A stretch of DNA of 64,000 nt from Pseudogemmobacter bohemicus (lineage in GTDB: Bacteria; Pseudomonadota; Alphaproteobacteria; Rhodobacterales; Rhodobacteraceae): the NCBI RefSeq assembly GCF_003290025.1, contig NZ_QNHG01000004.1, positions 108,058 to 172,057 on the forward strand, read 5' to 3'. Of the stretch, positions 54,417-61,454 are shown in pieces. Position 1 is the stretch's first letter, and every line of letters starts with the position of its first letter. Made by a program: the position numbers and the translations under genes. The notes beneath the pieces were generated by a model. The model was not told the DNA's origin and did no database searches. It saw only the letters and a program-made list of their open reading frames with translations.

Positions 54417-54797
54417 ATGACAACCGAAACCGAGATCCGCACCATCGAGATGATCTTCCCCGAACAGGCGAACCATTACGGCACGTTGTTTGGCGGCAAT
54501 GCGCTGGCCTTGATGGCCAAGGCCGCCTTCCTGGCCGCGACCCGGCATGCCGGGACGAAAGTGGTGATGGCGCGATCGGATCGTGTCGATTTCACCACGC
54601 CCATTCAGGTCGGCGAGATGCTGGAACTGGTGGCGCGCGTCAGCCGCACCGGCCGCAGCTCGATGTCGGTCGAGGTCAGCGCCGAGGCGCGTTCCATCGG
54701 CGGCGCGCGTGCCCGCCGGGCGCTGTCGGGGCGGTTCGAGATGGTGGCGGTGGATGAGACGGGTCGACCGGTGCCGGTGGAACGCGAAGTTTCCTGA
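54417..54797 (+). CDS. Acyl-CoA thioesterase, hotdog fold (YciA/BACH type)
   Basis: 126 residues. IFPEQANHYGTLFGGNALAL (about 13-32) with the Asn-His-x-Gly-x-x-Phe-Gly-Gly pattern of hexameric acyl-CoA hydrolases, and VVMARSDRVDFTTPIQVGEM after it. Cleaves acyl-CoA to free acid and CoA in the cytoplasm. Divergent from the regulator at 53700-54296, with a shared AT-rich promoter region in between (54,300-54,416). Confidence 0.9.
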   Translation: MTTETEIRTIEMIFPEQANHYGTLFGGNALALMAKAAFLAATRHAGTKVVMARSDRVDFTTPIQVGEMLELVARVSRTGRSSMSVEVSAEARSIGGARARRALSGRFEMVAVDETGRPVPVEREVS

Positions 54798-54823
54798 CCT
54801 GCAGTATTTTCTGAAAGGACAAG

Positions 54824-55372
54824 ATGATGATCACCTATAAGCTGCGGCGCTGGAAATCCGCCGACCATCTGCCGAGGCATAACCAGCTGGCCTGAAAGAT
54901 CACTCAGCTGGCCGCCGATCCGGTCGCGCCCGCGCCGGAAGTAACCGGGATGATCATCAACCGCATCATCATCAATGTCGCCGTTGCGGCGGCCTCGGTC
55001 GCGCGGTGCCGGGTGGCCCAGGCCCGCGCCCAGGCTTTGTGCCATCCGAAGGCGCCCGGCGCCACGGTGTTCGACCTGCCGCCCCAGACCCGCATCAGCC
55101 CGGAATGGGCGGCCTGGGCCAATGGCATGGCGGTGCGCGAACTCGACTTGCACGACACCTATCTCGCCGCCGATTACGCCCATCCGGGCGATAATATCCC
55201 GCCGATCCGCGCAGCCGCGTGACATACCGGCGCCCGGGCGCCGATCTGATCCGGGACTGACGACCGGCTATGAGATCCAGGTCAACCTCGCGCGCGGCAT
55301 CTGCCTGCATGAGCATAAGATCGACCATATCGCCCCTCTCGGGCCGTCAGCCGCCGCCGGGATCGGCATTGC
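54824..55372 (+). pseudogene. prpD: 2-methylcitrate dehydratase (PrpD) remnant
   Basis: Starts after GAAAGGAC with MMITYKLRRWKSADHLPRHN. A TGA stop at 54893-54895 stands where Trp is expected (QLA[14 protein letters not shown]). The frame goes on with [40 protein letters not shown] and [17 protein letters not shown], reaches another stop at 55220, and a missing base shifts the rest (TTGYEIQVNLARGICLHEHK, then IDHIAPLGPSAAAGIGI). It ends at about residue 180 of a normal ~480. Methylcitrate-cycle gene, dead. Confidence 0.88.
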
Positions 55373-55561
55373 ATGCTCAGACATCAGCCGCTGGACCATG
55401 GCGGTTTGCCATCGCGTCAGAACCAGAAGGCCTGAGTGAATCCTGTCTCATTGTTACAAATATAAAATCACCCACTGGCACTGTGCGCCACTGCGGTCAG
55501 ATCCCTGCCTCCGGCAAAGGTCTGATCGCGGGGGAGCATAGACCGCTTACGTCCAGGCGAC

Positions 55562-55585
55562 AAATCCCCCGGTGAAGGGGGGTTG
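55562..55585 (-). terminator. Hairpin after the last Y-RNA-like gene
   Basis: On the minus strand CCCCCC-TTCACC-GGGGG forms a GC hairpin followed by ATTTG. The T-run is weak, but the place, right after the last ncRNA unit, fits an end-of-transcript structure. Confidence 0.55.
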
Positions 55586-55588
55586 GGT

Positions 55589-55701
55589 GGCGACACATCA
55601 ACACATGCTCTGTCCTGGCTGAGCTACAAGCCGAAAGGTCGGCCAGGCGGGATTTGAACCCGCGTCCCTGTGATACCCTGTAGTGCCGCGCGGCATTCGC
55701 C
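55589..55701 (-). ncRNA. YrlA-type Y RNA, unit 4 (tRNA mimic)
   Basis: About 113 nt. The 5' strand has GGCGAATGCC, the Y-RNA stem motif (GNCGAANG), the 3' strand GTGTCGCC pairs with it. In between, TACAG is followed by a complete T-arm (GCGGG-TTCAAAT-CCCGC), then GCCGA-CCTT-TCGGC as a closed acceptor-like stem, then TGTAGCTCAG and a full D-arm (GCTC-AGCCAGGACA-GAGC). This T-arm/acceptor/D-arm order is that of a circularly permuted tRNA, as known for YrlA RNAs that bind Ro60. It has no anticodon arm or CCA end. Confidence 0.75.
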
Positions 55702-55726
55702 GGGATCGGTCTTGCGGTCTGGTCGG

Positions 55727-55845
55727 GGCGACAAGGGAGGAAGAGAGAACCGGGACCCCGGCCACACCGTTGACCGCATGCTGGGTGAGGGCTTGAACCT
55801 CACAGGCTACCCCATGTACGAGCTGTACTCTCTTCTGCATTCACC
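55727..55845 (-). ncRNA. YrlA-type Y RNA, unit 3 (divergent)
   Basis: About 119 nt. GGTGAATG at the 5' strand (one change from the other units) and CTTGTCGCC at the 3' strand; AGTACAG follows as in the other units, and a T-arm with a 6-bp stem (GTGAGG-TTCAAGC-CCTCAC) is clear. The D-arm box TAGCTCAG is missing, replaced by a CCGG/CCGG hairpin. Included because spacing and ends match its neighbours. Confidence 0.5.
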
Positions 55846-55874
55846 CCGAATTCAGAGCCGTGGTTTCGGGTTCC

Positions 55875-55991
55875 GGCGACAAGGCATGGCAGGATGTTTT
55901 GCCTGAGCTACACGCTTTCGCGCGGCGCGGATCGAACGCGCGGCCTCCGGTTTCCCGGCGCTCTGTCCCTGTAATCCTGCCGGCATTCGCC
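55875..55991 (-). ncRNA. YrlA-type Y RNA, unit 2 (tRNA mimic)
   Basis: About 117 nt. GGCGAATGCCGG at the start, TTACAG 17 nt on, then T-arm GCGCG-TTCGATC-CGCGC, a 5-bp acceptor-like stem closed by a GAAA tetraloop (CGCGC-GAAA-GCGTG), the D-arm box GTAGCTCAG, and the closing strand CTTGTCGCC. The D-stem itself is less regular than in units 1 and 4. Order of arms is permuted relative to tRNA. Confidence 0.65.
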
Positions 55992-56025
55992 GGTTCACTC
56001 TCCTTCTGTTTCAGTGCCTTGCCCT

Positions 56026-56142
56026 GACGACAAGGGGGGTGAAACCTTCCCTGAGGGAAGTTGCTCTACCGACTGAGCTACCGCCCCGAGGGGCGGGCGG
56101 GGTTTGAACCCGCGACCGACTGTAGTTCCACCGGCATTCGCC
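56026..56142 (-). ncRNA. YrlA-type Y RNA, unit 1 (tRNA mimic)
   Basis: About 117 nt, the most tRNA-like unit. GGCGAATGCCGG, then CTACAG, T-arm GCGGG-TTCAAAC-CCCGC (56097-56113), a 7-bp acceptor stem CCGCCCC/GGGGCGG joined by only two bases (56081-56096), then a perfect D-arm GCTC-AGTCGGTA-GAGC (56063-56078) and a CTTCCCT/AGGGAAG hairpin; CTTGTCGTC closes the Y stem. The two tRNA halves are complete but in reversed order, so it is not a split or damaged normal tRNA gene. Confidence 0.78.
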
Positions 56143-56150
56143 AGGCCTTG

Positions 56151-56241
56151 AAAAACCGGGGCGGGACACCGGCGCAATGGCATAATGCCCGTTGCGCCGG
56201 GCCGGACTCGAACCGGCAGAGCCTCGGGTTGTTCCCGCCCC
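56151..56241 (-). ncRNA. Structured RNA with T-arm, between the Ro60 gene and the Y RNAs
   Basis: An outer 9-bp stem (GGGGCGGGA/TCCCGCCCC) encloses a perfect T-arm (GCCGG-TTCGAGT-CCGGC, 56201-56217) and a long hairpin (CCGGCGCAA/TTGCGCCGG with an inner GGCA/TGCC). The outer stem is followed by TTTTT, as in a terminator. It lacks the GNCGAANG motif and the D-arm. Could be a divergent Y RNA or a terminator that mimics a tRNA arm. Another GC hairpin (56246-56273) precedes it right after the Ro60 stop codon. Confidence 0.5.
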
Positions 56242-56275
56242 TTCCATCCCCCCGGCGCAGGACGCCGGGGATCTT

Positions 56276-57832
56276 TTACAACTCAACCGCGCGGATCTGG
56301 CCGGTCCAGTGTTCCGGCCCCATCCGCCCTGCCGTGAAATCGGCGATCTGGTCAAAGACCGTATCCGAGAAGCCGCCGATATTCAGCACATCCTGCCGCT
56401 CGGCCGCCTGGGTGGTGCCGTAAGGCTGGATGTCGATACAGACGAGTTTCGCGCGCCTGTTGCGGGCCTTGATCTTCCCCCATTCCGCCATCATCGCCGT
56501 TGCCTGCCCGCCCCGCTTCGCATCCATCCAGGACTGGTTGTCCGAGACGAAGATCACCAGATCGGGCGCCTTGCGCTCTGCGTTCAGTACCGCCAGCGGT
56601 GCCGAGCAATTGGTCCCGCCCCCGCCCAGTGCCGCAAGTTTTTCGGCGTTGGTCAGGATGGTGTCCCGCGCTTCAAGCCGGGCCTCGCGCACCCCGACCT
56701 CGAAAGGCAGGATACGGACGCCCGGATTCTTGCGCAGGACCGCCGCCGTGATCAGCCCCGCCACGTCGATGCAGCGCACCACCGAGGTGGCGCCCGACCG
56801 GTAGCCGGTGACCGGAGAGGTCATCGACCCCGATACATCCGGACAGATCACGACCGACCCGGCCAACACCGGCACATTGGCGACCGAAGCCTCCATCGCG
56901 TCATGCAGCGCATCGCGCAGGCAGGGATCCACCTCGGGCGACAGCGCCTTCAGCGTGGCCAGCAGCTGATAAGGCAGCGCATGTGCCGCCCGGATCCGGG
57001 CCGGATCGCGCAGCACCGCCGCCACATGCTCTGTCACGCCGGCGACCTGGAAGGCGCCTTTGCGATGCAGCATGTTCAGCCCCTGACGCAGCATCTGCCA
57101 GGACCCTTTGCGCGCCACCTCCGCCCATTGATCGGGCGAGAGCGGCAGATCGGCCAGCATCTGGAACGGCACATCCGGCACATCGCCCGATGCCCCCGCC
57201 CGGAAGGCCAGCAGATCCCGCACCACCACCGGCAGCGCCGCCATATCGGCGGGTTTGCCGATCAACCAGGCATAAAACGCCGCCCGCGATGCCGTTTCCG
57301 GTTTGGGATGCACCATGCGGATCACATCCGCCAGCGAGGGGGCATTCCCAACCGAGGCCGCCAGCAATTGCGCATCGGTGGCCCGGTTCAGCCAGGCCTG
57401 CACCATCGCCTTGGGCCGTGAGCCCAGCGATTTCCGCCCCGTCTGCCCCGAGCGCAGGATCTGCACGAAACTCCGCAACATCCGGCCCGAGGTGATCACC
57501 CGCCCGAAAACCTGCGCAAACAGCGCCGGATCGCGGGCCGAGAGTACCGCAAGCAGCAGCGCCGGCGTATCCTTCATATGCCCCTTCTCGCGGACATGAA
57601 GTGCTGTCTGCGCCAGAAACAGCGGCTCGACCGCCATCGCGGCCTCAACCAGCGCCGAGACCTCGGCCTGCGCATCCTGATAGAATCCGCCGCCGAAAGT
57701 GCCGGTCATCGCCAGCTGCGCCAGCCGGTGTTCCGCCGTGTAATCATAGGCTATCGCCCCGGCGGCATTGAGGGAATTTGCCTGCGGCAGGAGCCGCCCC
57801 ACCAGCGAAGCAAACACGGATTTGTTTGCCAT
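56276..57832 (-). CDS. rsr: TROVE-domain Ro60-like RNA-binding protein (Rsr)
   Basis: 518 residues, the full length of bacterial Ro60 proteins. Residues ~20-330 form the HEAT-repeat TROVE ring (FLAQTALHVREKGHMKDTPA, DLLAFRAGASGDVPDVPFQM, GLNMLHRKGAFQ). The C-terminal vWA domain has the metal-site DVSGSM at 332-337 and later GGGGTNCSAPL and IFVSDNQSW. Ro60 binds Y RNAs on its outer surface and ends of misfolded RNA in its channel. AAGGA precedes ATG 57832 by eight bases. Divergent from the RtcR-like gene and followed by Y-RNA-like genes on the same strand, so all may be one transcript. Confidence 0.95.
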   Translation of the reverse strand: MANKSVFASLVGRLLPQANSLNAAGAIAYDYTAEHRLAQLAMTGTFGGGFYQDAQAEVSALVEAAMAVEPLFLAQTALHVREKGHMKDTPALLLAVLSARDPALFAQVFGRVITSGRMLRSFVQILRSGQTGRKSLGSRPKAMVQAWLNRATDAQLLAASVGNAPSLADVIRMVHPKPETASRAAFYAWLIGKPADMAALPVVVRDLLAFRAGASGDVPDVPFQMLADLPLSPDQWAEVARKGSWQMLRQGLNMLHRKGAFQVAGVTEHVAAVLRDPARIRAAHALPYQLLATLKALSPEVDPCLRDALHDAMEASVANVPVLAGSVVICPDVSGSMTSPVTGYRSGATSVVRCIDVAGLITAAVLRKNPGVRILPFEVGVREARLEARDTILTNAEKLAALGGGGTNCSAPLAVLNAERKAPDLVIFVSDNQSWMDAKRGGQATAMMAEWGKIKARNRRAKLVCIDIQPYGTTQAAERQDVLNIGGFSDTVFDQIADFTAGRMGPEHWTGQIRAVEL

Positions 57833-57970
57833 GATCGTCGTCCTTTTCGTTTTCGCCCCCTCTTTTGCCGCAGTGGGCGGGGGAAAAGAAGAAAAAGGCG
57901 AAACATATGTAACCACATGATTTATATTGAATATTCGACTAGTCGGCGATTCTGTTGAAGAAAAATTATA

Positions 57971-58000
57971 TCCTGTGGTATATAAATTTATCTCACAGGA
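57971..58000. promoter_or_regulatory. Palindromic operator in the rsr-rtcR intergenic region
   Basis: TCCTGTG-(16 bases)-CACAGGA is a perfect inverted repeat around an inner ATAAATTTAT palindrome. On the plus strand it overlaps a plausible -10 (TATATA, 57979-57984) whose -35 TTGAAG is at 57955-57960. It is probably the binding site of the RtcR-like protein or another regulator of both divergent genes. I could not find a GG-N10-GC sigma-54 promoter in the region. Confidence 0.6.
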
Positions 58001-58009
58001 TCGTACCTC

Positions 58010-59578
58010 ATGCGCAATATCGTCATCGGCTTTCTCGGCACCCAGCTCGATATGGGCAAAAGGCGCAGCTGGCGCCCCTCGGTGCAGCTTTGCGCCCATC
58101 CCGGTTTCCCGGTCGACCGGCTGGAACTGATCCATGACGCGCGCCATTATAATCTGGCCTGCACTGTTCAGGCGGCGATCGGCCATGTCTCGCCTGTAAC
58201 CGAGGTGCGGCTGGTGCAGATCGACATGGCCGATCCCTGGGATTTCCAGGAAGTCTATGGCCGGCTTTACGATTTCGCCGCCGGCTACGGGTTCGACGAG
58301 GACCGCGAGCGCTATCATATCCACCTGACCACCGGCACCCATGTGGCCCAGATCTGCTGGTTTCTCTTGTCGGAAAGCCGCCATGTGCCGGCGCGGCTGG
58401 TGCAGACCGGCCCGCCCCGGAGTGAGGCCCAGCCCAGTGGCACGCTGGATGTGATCGACCTTGATCTCGCACGCTACAACGCGCTTCAGCGCCGGTTCGA
58501 GGCTGCCGCGCGCGCGCATTCCGCGCTGCTGCTGGAGGGTGTCGAGACCGCCAGCCCCGCAATGCTGGCGCTGGCCGAACGGCTCGACCTGGTCGCCACG
58601 GCGTCGGATGCGCCGATCCTGCTGACCGGCGAGCCAGGTACCGGCAAATCCGCCCTCGCCGCCCGCATCCATGAGCTGAAACTGATCCGCCGCCGGGTCA
58701 AAGGCCGGCTGGTACAGGTGAATTGCGCCACGCTTGCAGGGCCCGGCGCGCTGGCGGCCTTGTTCGGCCAGCGTCGCAGCGCCACCGGCATCCAGGGCAG
58801 CGAGCGGCCCGGCTTTCTGCGCGAGGCGGATGGCGGCGTGCTGTTTCTCGACCAGATCGACGCGCTTGGCCCCGCTGAACAGGCGGCGCTGTTGCAGGTG
58901 ATCGAGACCGGACGCTATTGCCCCATCGGCTCCGAGGCCGAGGTGACCGCACGGTTCCACCTGATCGCCTCCTGCACCGGCGAACCCGGCGCGCTGGCGC
59001 AAGAGGGGCGGCTGCGTCCCGACCTTTACGCCCGGCTGTCGCAATGGGTCTTTCGCCTGCCCCCTTTGCGCGAAAGGCGCGAGGATATTGCGGCGCTGAC
59101 AGCGGCGCTGCTCAGCGCCAGCGAGCGCGGCCTCGGCCGCCGCACCGGCTTCAACGCCGACGCGCTGGCGCGCTATCAGCGTTTCGCCAAAGACCCCGCC
59201 ACATCCTGGCCCGGCAATCTGCGCGATCTGGATGCATCAGTGCATCGGCTTGCCGTCCTGGCCGAACGCGGCCGCATCACCGTGCCGATGGTCGAGGCGG
59301 AAATCGCGCTGCTGCAAGCGCAATGGCAGGCAGCCGGGGCGGATGGCGACAGGGCGCTGCTCACCGCTATCGTGCAGGATCCGGATTCCATTGACGAATT
59401 CGACCGGGCGCAACTTGCGGCTGTGATCCGCGCCTGCCGCGCCTGTCCCAGCCTCTCAGCTGCGGGGCGGCGGCTTTTCGCGGCCTCACGCAGCGAAAAA
59501 TCCAGCCGCAATGATGCCGACCGGCTGCGAAAATATCTGGCGCGGTTCGACCTGGACTGGGGCATGATCTGCGCCTGA
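58010..59578 (+). CDS. rtcR: RtcR-like CARF-AAA+ transcriptional regulator with degenerate activator motifs
   Basis: 522 residues, full length for RtcR. N-terminal CARF domain (MRNIVIGFLGTQLDMGKRRS; YHIHLTTGTHVAQICWFLL, about 1-180), which in relatives senses RNA ends. AAA+ domain with Walker A GEPGTGKS at 207-214. Where sigma-54 activators have GAFTGA, this reads RSATGI (256-261), and Walker B reads VLFLDQID, Gln282 in place of Glu. C-terminal helix-turn-helix (LSAAGRRLFAASRSEKSSRN) and RtcR tail NDADRLRKYLARFDL are intact. It probably binds ATP and DNA but may neither hydrolyse ATP nor engage sigma-54. Confidence 0.92.
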   Translation: MRNIVIGFLGTQLDMGKRRSWRPSVQLCAHPGFPVDRLELIHDARHYNLACTVQAAIGHVSPVTEVRLVQIDMADPWDFQEVYGRLYDFAAGYGFDEDRERYHIHLTTGTHVAQICWFLLSESRHVPARLVQTGPPRSEAQPSGTLDVIDLDLARYNALQRRFEAAARAHSALLLEGVETASPAMLALAERLDLVATASDAPILLTGEPGTGKSALAARIHELKLIRRRVKGRLVQVNCATLAGPGALAALFGQRRSATGIQGSERPGFLREADGGVLFLDQIDALGPAEQAALLQVIETGRYCPIGSEAEVTARFHLIASCTGEPGALAQEGRLRPDLYARLSQWVFRLPPLRERREDIAALTAALLSASERGLGRRTGFNADALARYQRFAKDPATSWPGNLRDLDASVHRLAVLAERGRITVPMVEAEIALLQAQWQAAGADGDRALLTAIVQDPDSIDEFDRAQLAAVIRACRACPSLSAAGRRLFAASRSEKSSRNDADRLRKYLARFDLDWGMICA

Positions 59579-59593
59579 GCGCACAGGCCCTGG

Positions 59594-60109
59594 TCAGTCC
59601 TTTTTCTTTTTCGGCTGCAACGCCTTTTCCAGCCTTGCGGCATAGGCGCGGCGCTCGGTCTCGTTCAGGGTCGCCAGATAGGCGCCGATCACCTCGCTGG
59701 CGCTTACAAGGCGGCGGCTGTTGTTCTCCGAGATCGTCACCAGCGCGGCCTGCATGGCCTTCGCATCGAAAGGCTCGGCACGCAAAGCGGCCATCAGCGG
59801 GTCGTAATCGGCGAGCAGCTGTTCATGGCCGCGTTTCAGATCGGGATTCCTGCTGACCCAGGCCTCGCGCATCGCGCGCCAGTCCTCGCCGCGCATGGCG
59901 GTGGCCAGCGGGCCAAGCCCATTGTCGCGCCGCCCCGACCCATGCTCTTCGCTGCGCCCGCTGGCGCCGGTATCGGACCAGGCGCCCAGCCAGGCACCGG
60001 CAAAAAGCCCCGCAATCGCAAGATTACCCGCCAGCGAGAGTGCCAGCAGCGCCCTGACCCAGCCGCGGGTTCTGGCCTGCGGCACAGCAGTTTCCGGATC
60101 CGTCACCAC
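59594..60109 (-). CDS. Periplasmic heavy-metal sensor-like protein (CnrX/ZraP type)
   Basis: 171 residues: one N-terminal membrane segment (WVRALLALSLAGNLAIAGLF) and a helical periplasmic part with LLADYDPLMAALRAEPFDAK and ALVTISENNSRRLVSASEVI, typical of the spheroplast protein Y-like sensors. The Lys-rich tail (QPKKKKD) is odd. It follows an anti-sigma-like gene and an ECF sigma gene in the same operon, so it is probably the signal sensor of that system. Convergent with rtcR, 15 bases apart. Confidence 0.8.
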   Translation of the reverse strand: MVTDPETAVPQARTRGWVRALLALSLAGNLAIAGLFAGAWLGAWSDTGASGRSEEHGSGRRDNGLGPLATAMRGEDWRAMREAWVSRNPDLKRGHEQLLADYDPLMAALRAEPFDAKAMQAALVTISENNSRRLVSASEVIGAYLATLNETERRAYAARLEKALQPKKKKD

Positions 60110-60118
60110 GATACCCCC

Positions 60119-60550
60119 TCAGCCTCCGGCCAGAAAATAGATTGCCACCGGCTCGATCTCGATCCCGTCATCACCGTCCCCGGCAGGCGTGTCGGCCATG
60201 CCGGCAAGCGGCATCAGCGCCTCGGCGAGGATCCCGCCCGCGATGCCGGCGGGCGCGGTATAGCCGAGGAAAAGCGCGATGGCCGTCACGGCGCCAAGGC
60301 TTGCCACCACGCCGCTGCCGCCGAAACCGGCGCTGAACGAGGACCAGAGCTGTCGGAGGCTTCTCCGCATGCCCATGGCCGGTTGCGATGCGACAGGCGC
60401 CAGAGCCGCCGGCATCGCGGCCAGAGCATCGCGCATCACCCGCTCCATCAGCGCGTCAGAAGGGTCAGGCGCCCCGGCGCGCGCCCGGATGAACACCCGG
60501 TCGAGATCCGGTCCGGTCAGCGTTGCGCCGTTCAGCTCAGCATTGCCCAT
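60119..60550 (-). CDS. Putative anti-sigma factor-like membrane protein
   Basis: 143 residues. A charged N-terminal half (RARAGAPDPSDALMERVMRD) and one or two hydrophobic segments (GVVASLGAVTAIALFLGYTA, GIAGGILAEALMPLAG). No zinc anti-sigma (HxxxCxxC) motif. Its place, between the ECF sigma factor gene (4 bases upstream) and a periplasmic sensor gene, is the reason for the call. Confidence 0.6.
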   Translation of the reverse strand: MGNAELNGATLTGPDLDRVFIRARAGAPDPSDALMERVMRDALAAMPAALAPVASQPAMGMRRSLRQLWSSFSAGFGGSGVVASLGAVTAIALFLGYTAPAGIAGGILAEALMPLAGMADTPAGDGDDGIEIEPVAIYFLAGG

Positions 60551-60553
60551 CGC

Positions 60554-61168
60554 TCATTCTCCTTCAAAACCCATCAGCGCCCGATACGGCCCAAGCGCCC
60601 GAGCCAGCCCCTTGCGGCCCCGTGCGGTCAGGCTTTCGACCGCCTCGACACCCACCCCCATCACCGCCGCGATCTCGGGGTTCGACAATCCTTCCAGATG
60701 GCGCAGCACCACCGCCTCACGCTGGCGCCCGGGCAATGCGGCCAGCGCAAGGTCCAGCGCCGCCATCCGCTCGGCCGCGATCAGCCGTGCCTCGACGCCG
60801 GGCGAGCCGTCCGCCGCCTCGGGCGCATCGCCCAGTTCCAGCAGCGCCCCGCCCGTATGGCGGTTCCGGCGCTGCCGGCTGCGGATCCGGTCGGTCACCA
60901 GATTGGCCACCACCCGGTAAAGCCAGGTCGAGACCTTTGCCTCGCCCTCGCGCCAGCCAGGGGCCGCGCGCCAGAGCCGGAGCATCGCTTCCTGCGCGAC
61001 ATCCTCGGCCTCGGCGCGGTCGCCGGCCAGCATACGGCAGGCAAAGGACAAAGCCGGCGGCAAGAGACGCTCGGTCAGGAGACGCGCCGCGCCGGCATCG
61101 CCAAGCGCGTAGCGCGCCAGCAGCGCCGCCTCATCCTCGTCATCGACCGTATCCCGGGGCATGTTCAT
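60554..61168 (-). CDS. ECF-type RNA polymerase sigma factor
   Basis: 204 residues from ATG 61168. Region 2: LLPPALSFACRMLAGDRAEA, EDVAQEAMLRLWRAAPGWR and VSTWLYRVVANLVTDRIRSR. Region 4: LPGRQREAVVLRHLEGLSNP then EIAAVMGVGVEAVESLTARG. It starts an operon with an anti-sigma-like and a metal-sensor-like gene, so it probably answers an envelope or metal signal. No clear autoregulated -35/-10 was identified. Confidence 0.92.
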   Translation of the reverse strand: MNMPRDTVDDEDEAALLARYALGDAGAARLLTERLLPPALSFACRMLAGDRAEAEDVAQEAMLRLWRAAPGWREGEAKVSTWLYRVVANLVTDRIRSRQRRNRHTGGALLELGDAPEAADGSPGVEARLIAAERMAALDLALAALPGRQREAVVLRHLEGLSNPEIAAVMGVGVEAVESLTARGRKGLARALGPYRALMGFEGE

Positions 61169-61454
61169 TCCCATCTGTTAACCCGGAACACCGGTCGCCC
61201 GCAAAGCCGGCTTTTGCGCAATGACCGCGTACCGGGCCAATCCGCCCTGCCCTTTTCCTGACAATGCTGTAACGTGCGGGCGCGGCGCTTCCGTCGCGAT
61301 TGCGGCGGTAAAAGTGCAGGCGACCGGGCACAGCTGGCACCCTGCCCGCCTGCCGGATGGTGGCTGCGACCAATCATCCCTGTGAAACCCGGTTCGAACT
61401 GCCTAATCTGCCGGCAGCGAAGAGAATCGAAATCGAAGAGGCAGTTGACGGATC

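Noticed and set aside
56041-56113. A normal tRNA gene on the minus strand (perfect D-arm and T-arm within 60 bases).
   Set aside because: The T-arm half comes before the D-arm half, there is no anticodon arm between them, and the same order repeats in neighbouring units. A permuted tRNA mimic (YrlA type) explains it better.
57833-58009. Sigma-54 promoter for the Ro60 gene.
   Set aside because: No GG-N10-GC element found on the minus strand; the nearest candidate (TGGTTACATATG...) has wrong spacing.
57833-59044. N-terminal extension of the Ro60 protein (922 codons in frame).
   Set aside because: It is antisense to rtcR; MANKSVFASL at 57832 has a ribosome site and gives the normal family length.
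59825-61261. A 478-codon plus-strand frame.
   Set aside because: It is antisense to the metal-sensor, anti-sigma and sigma factor genes and has no recognisable features.
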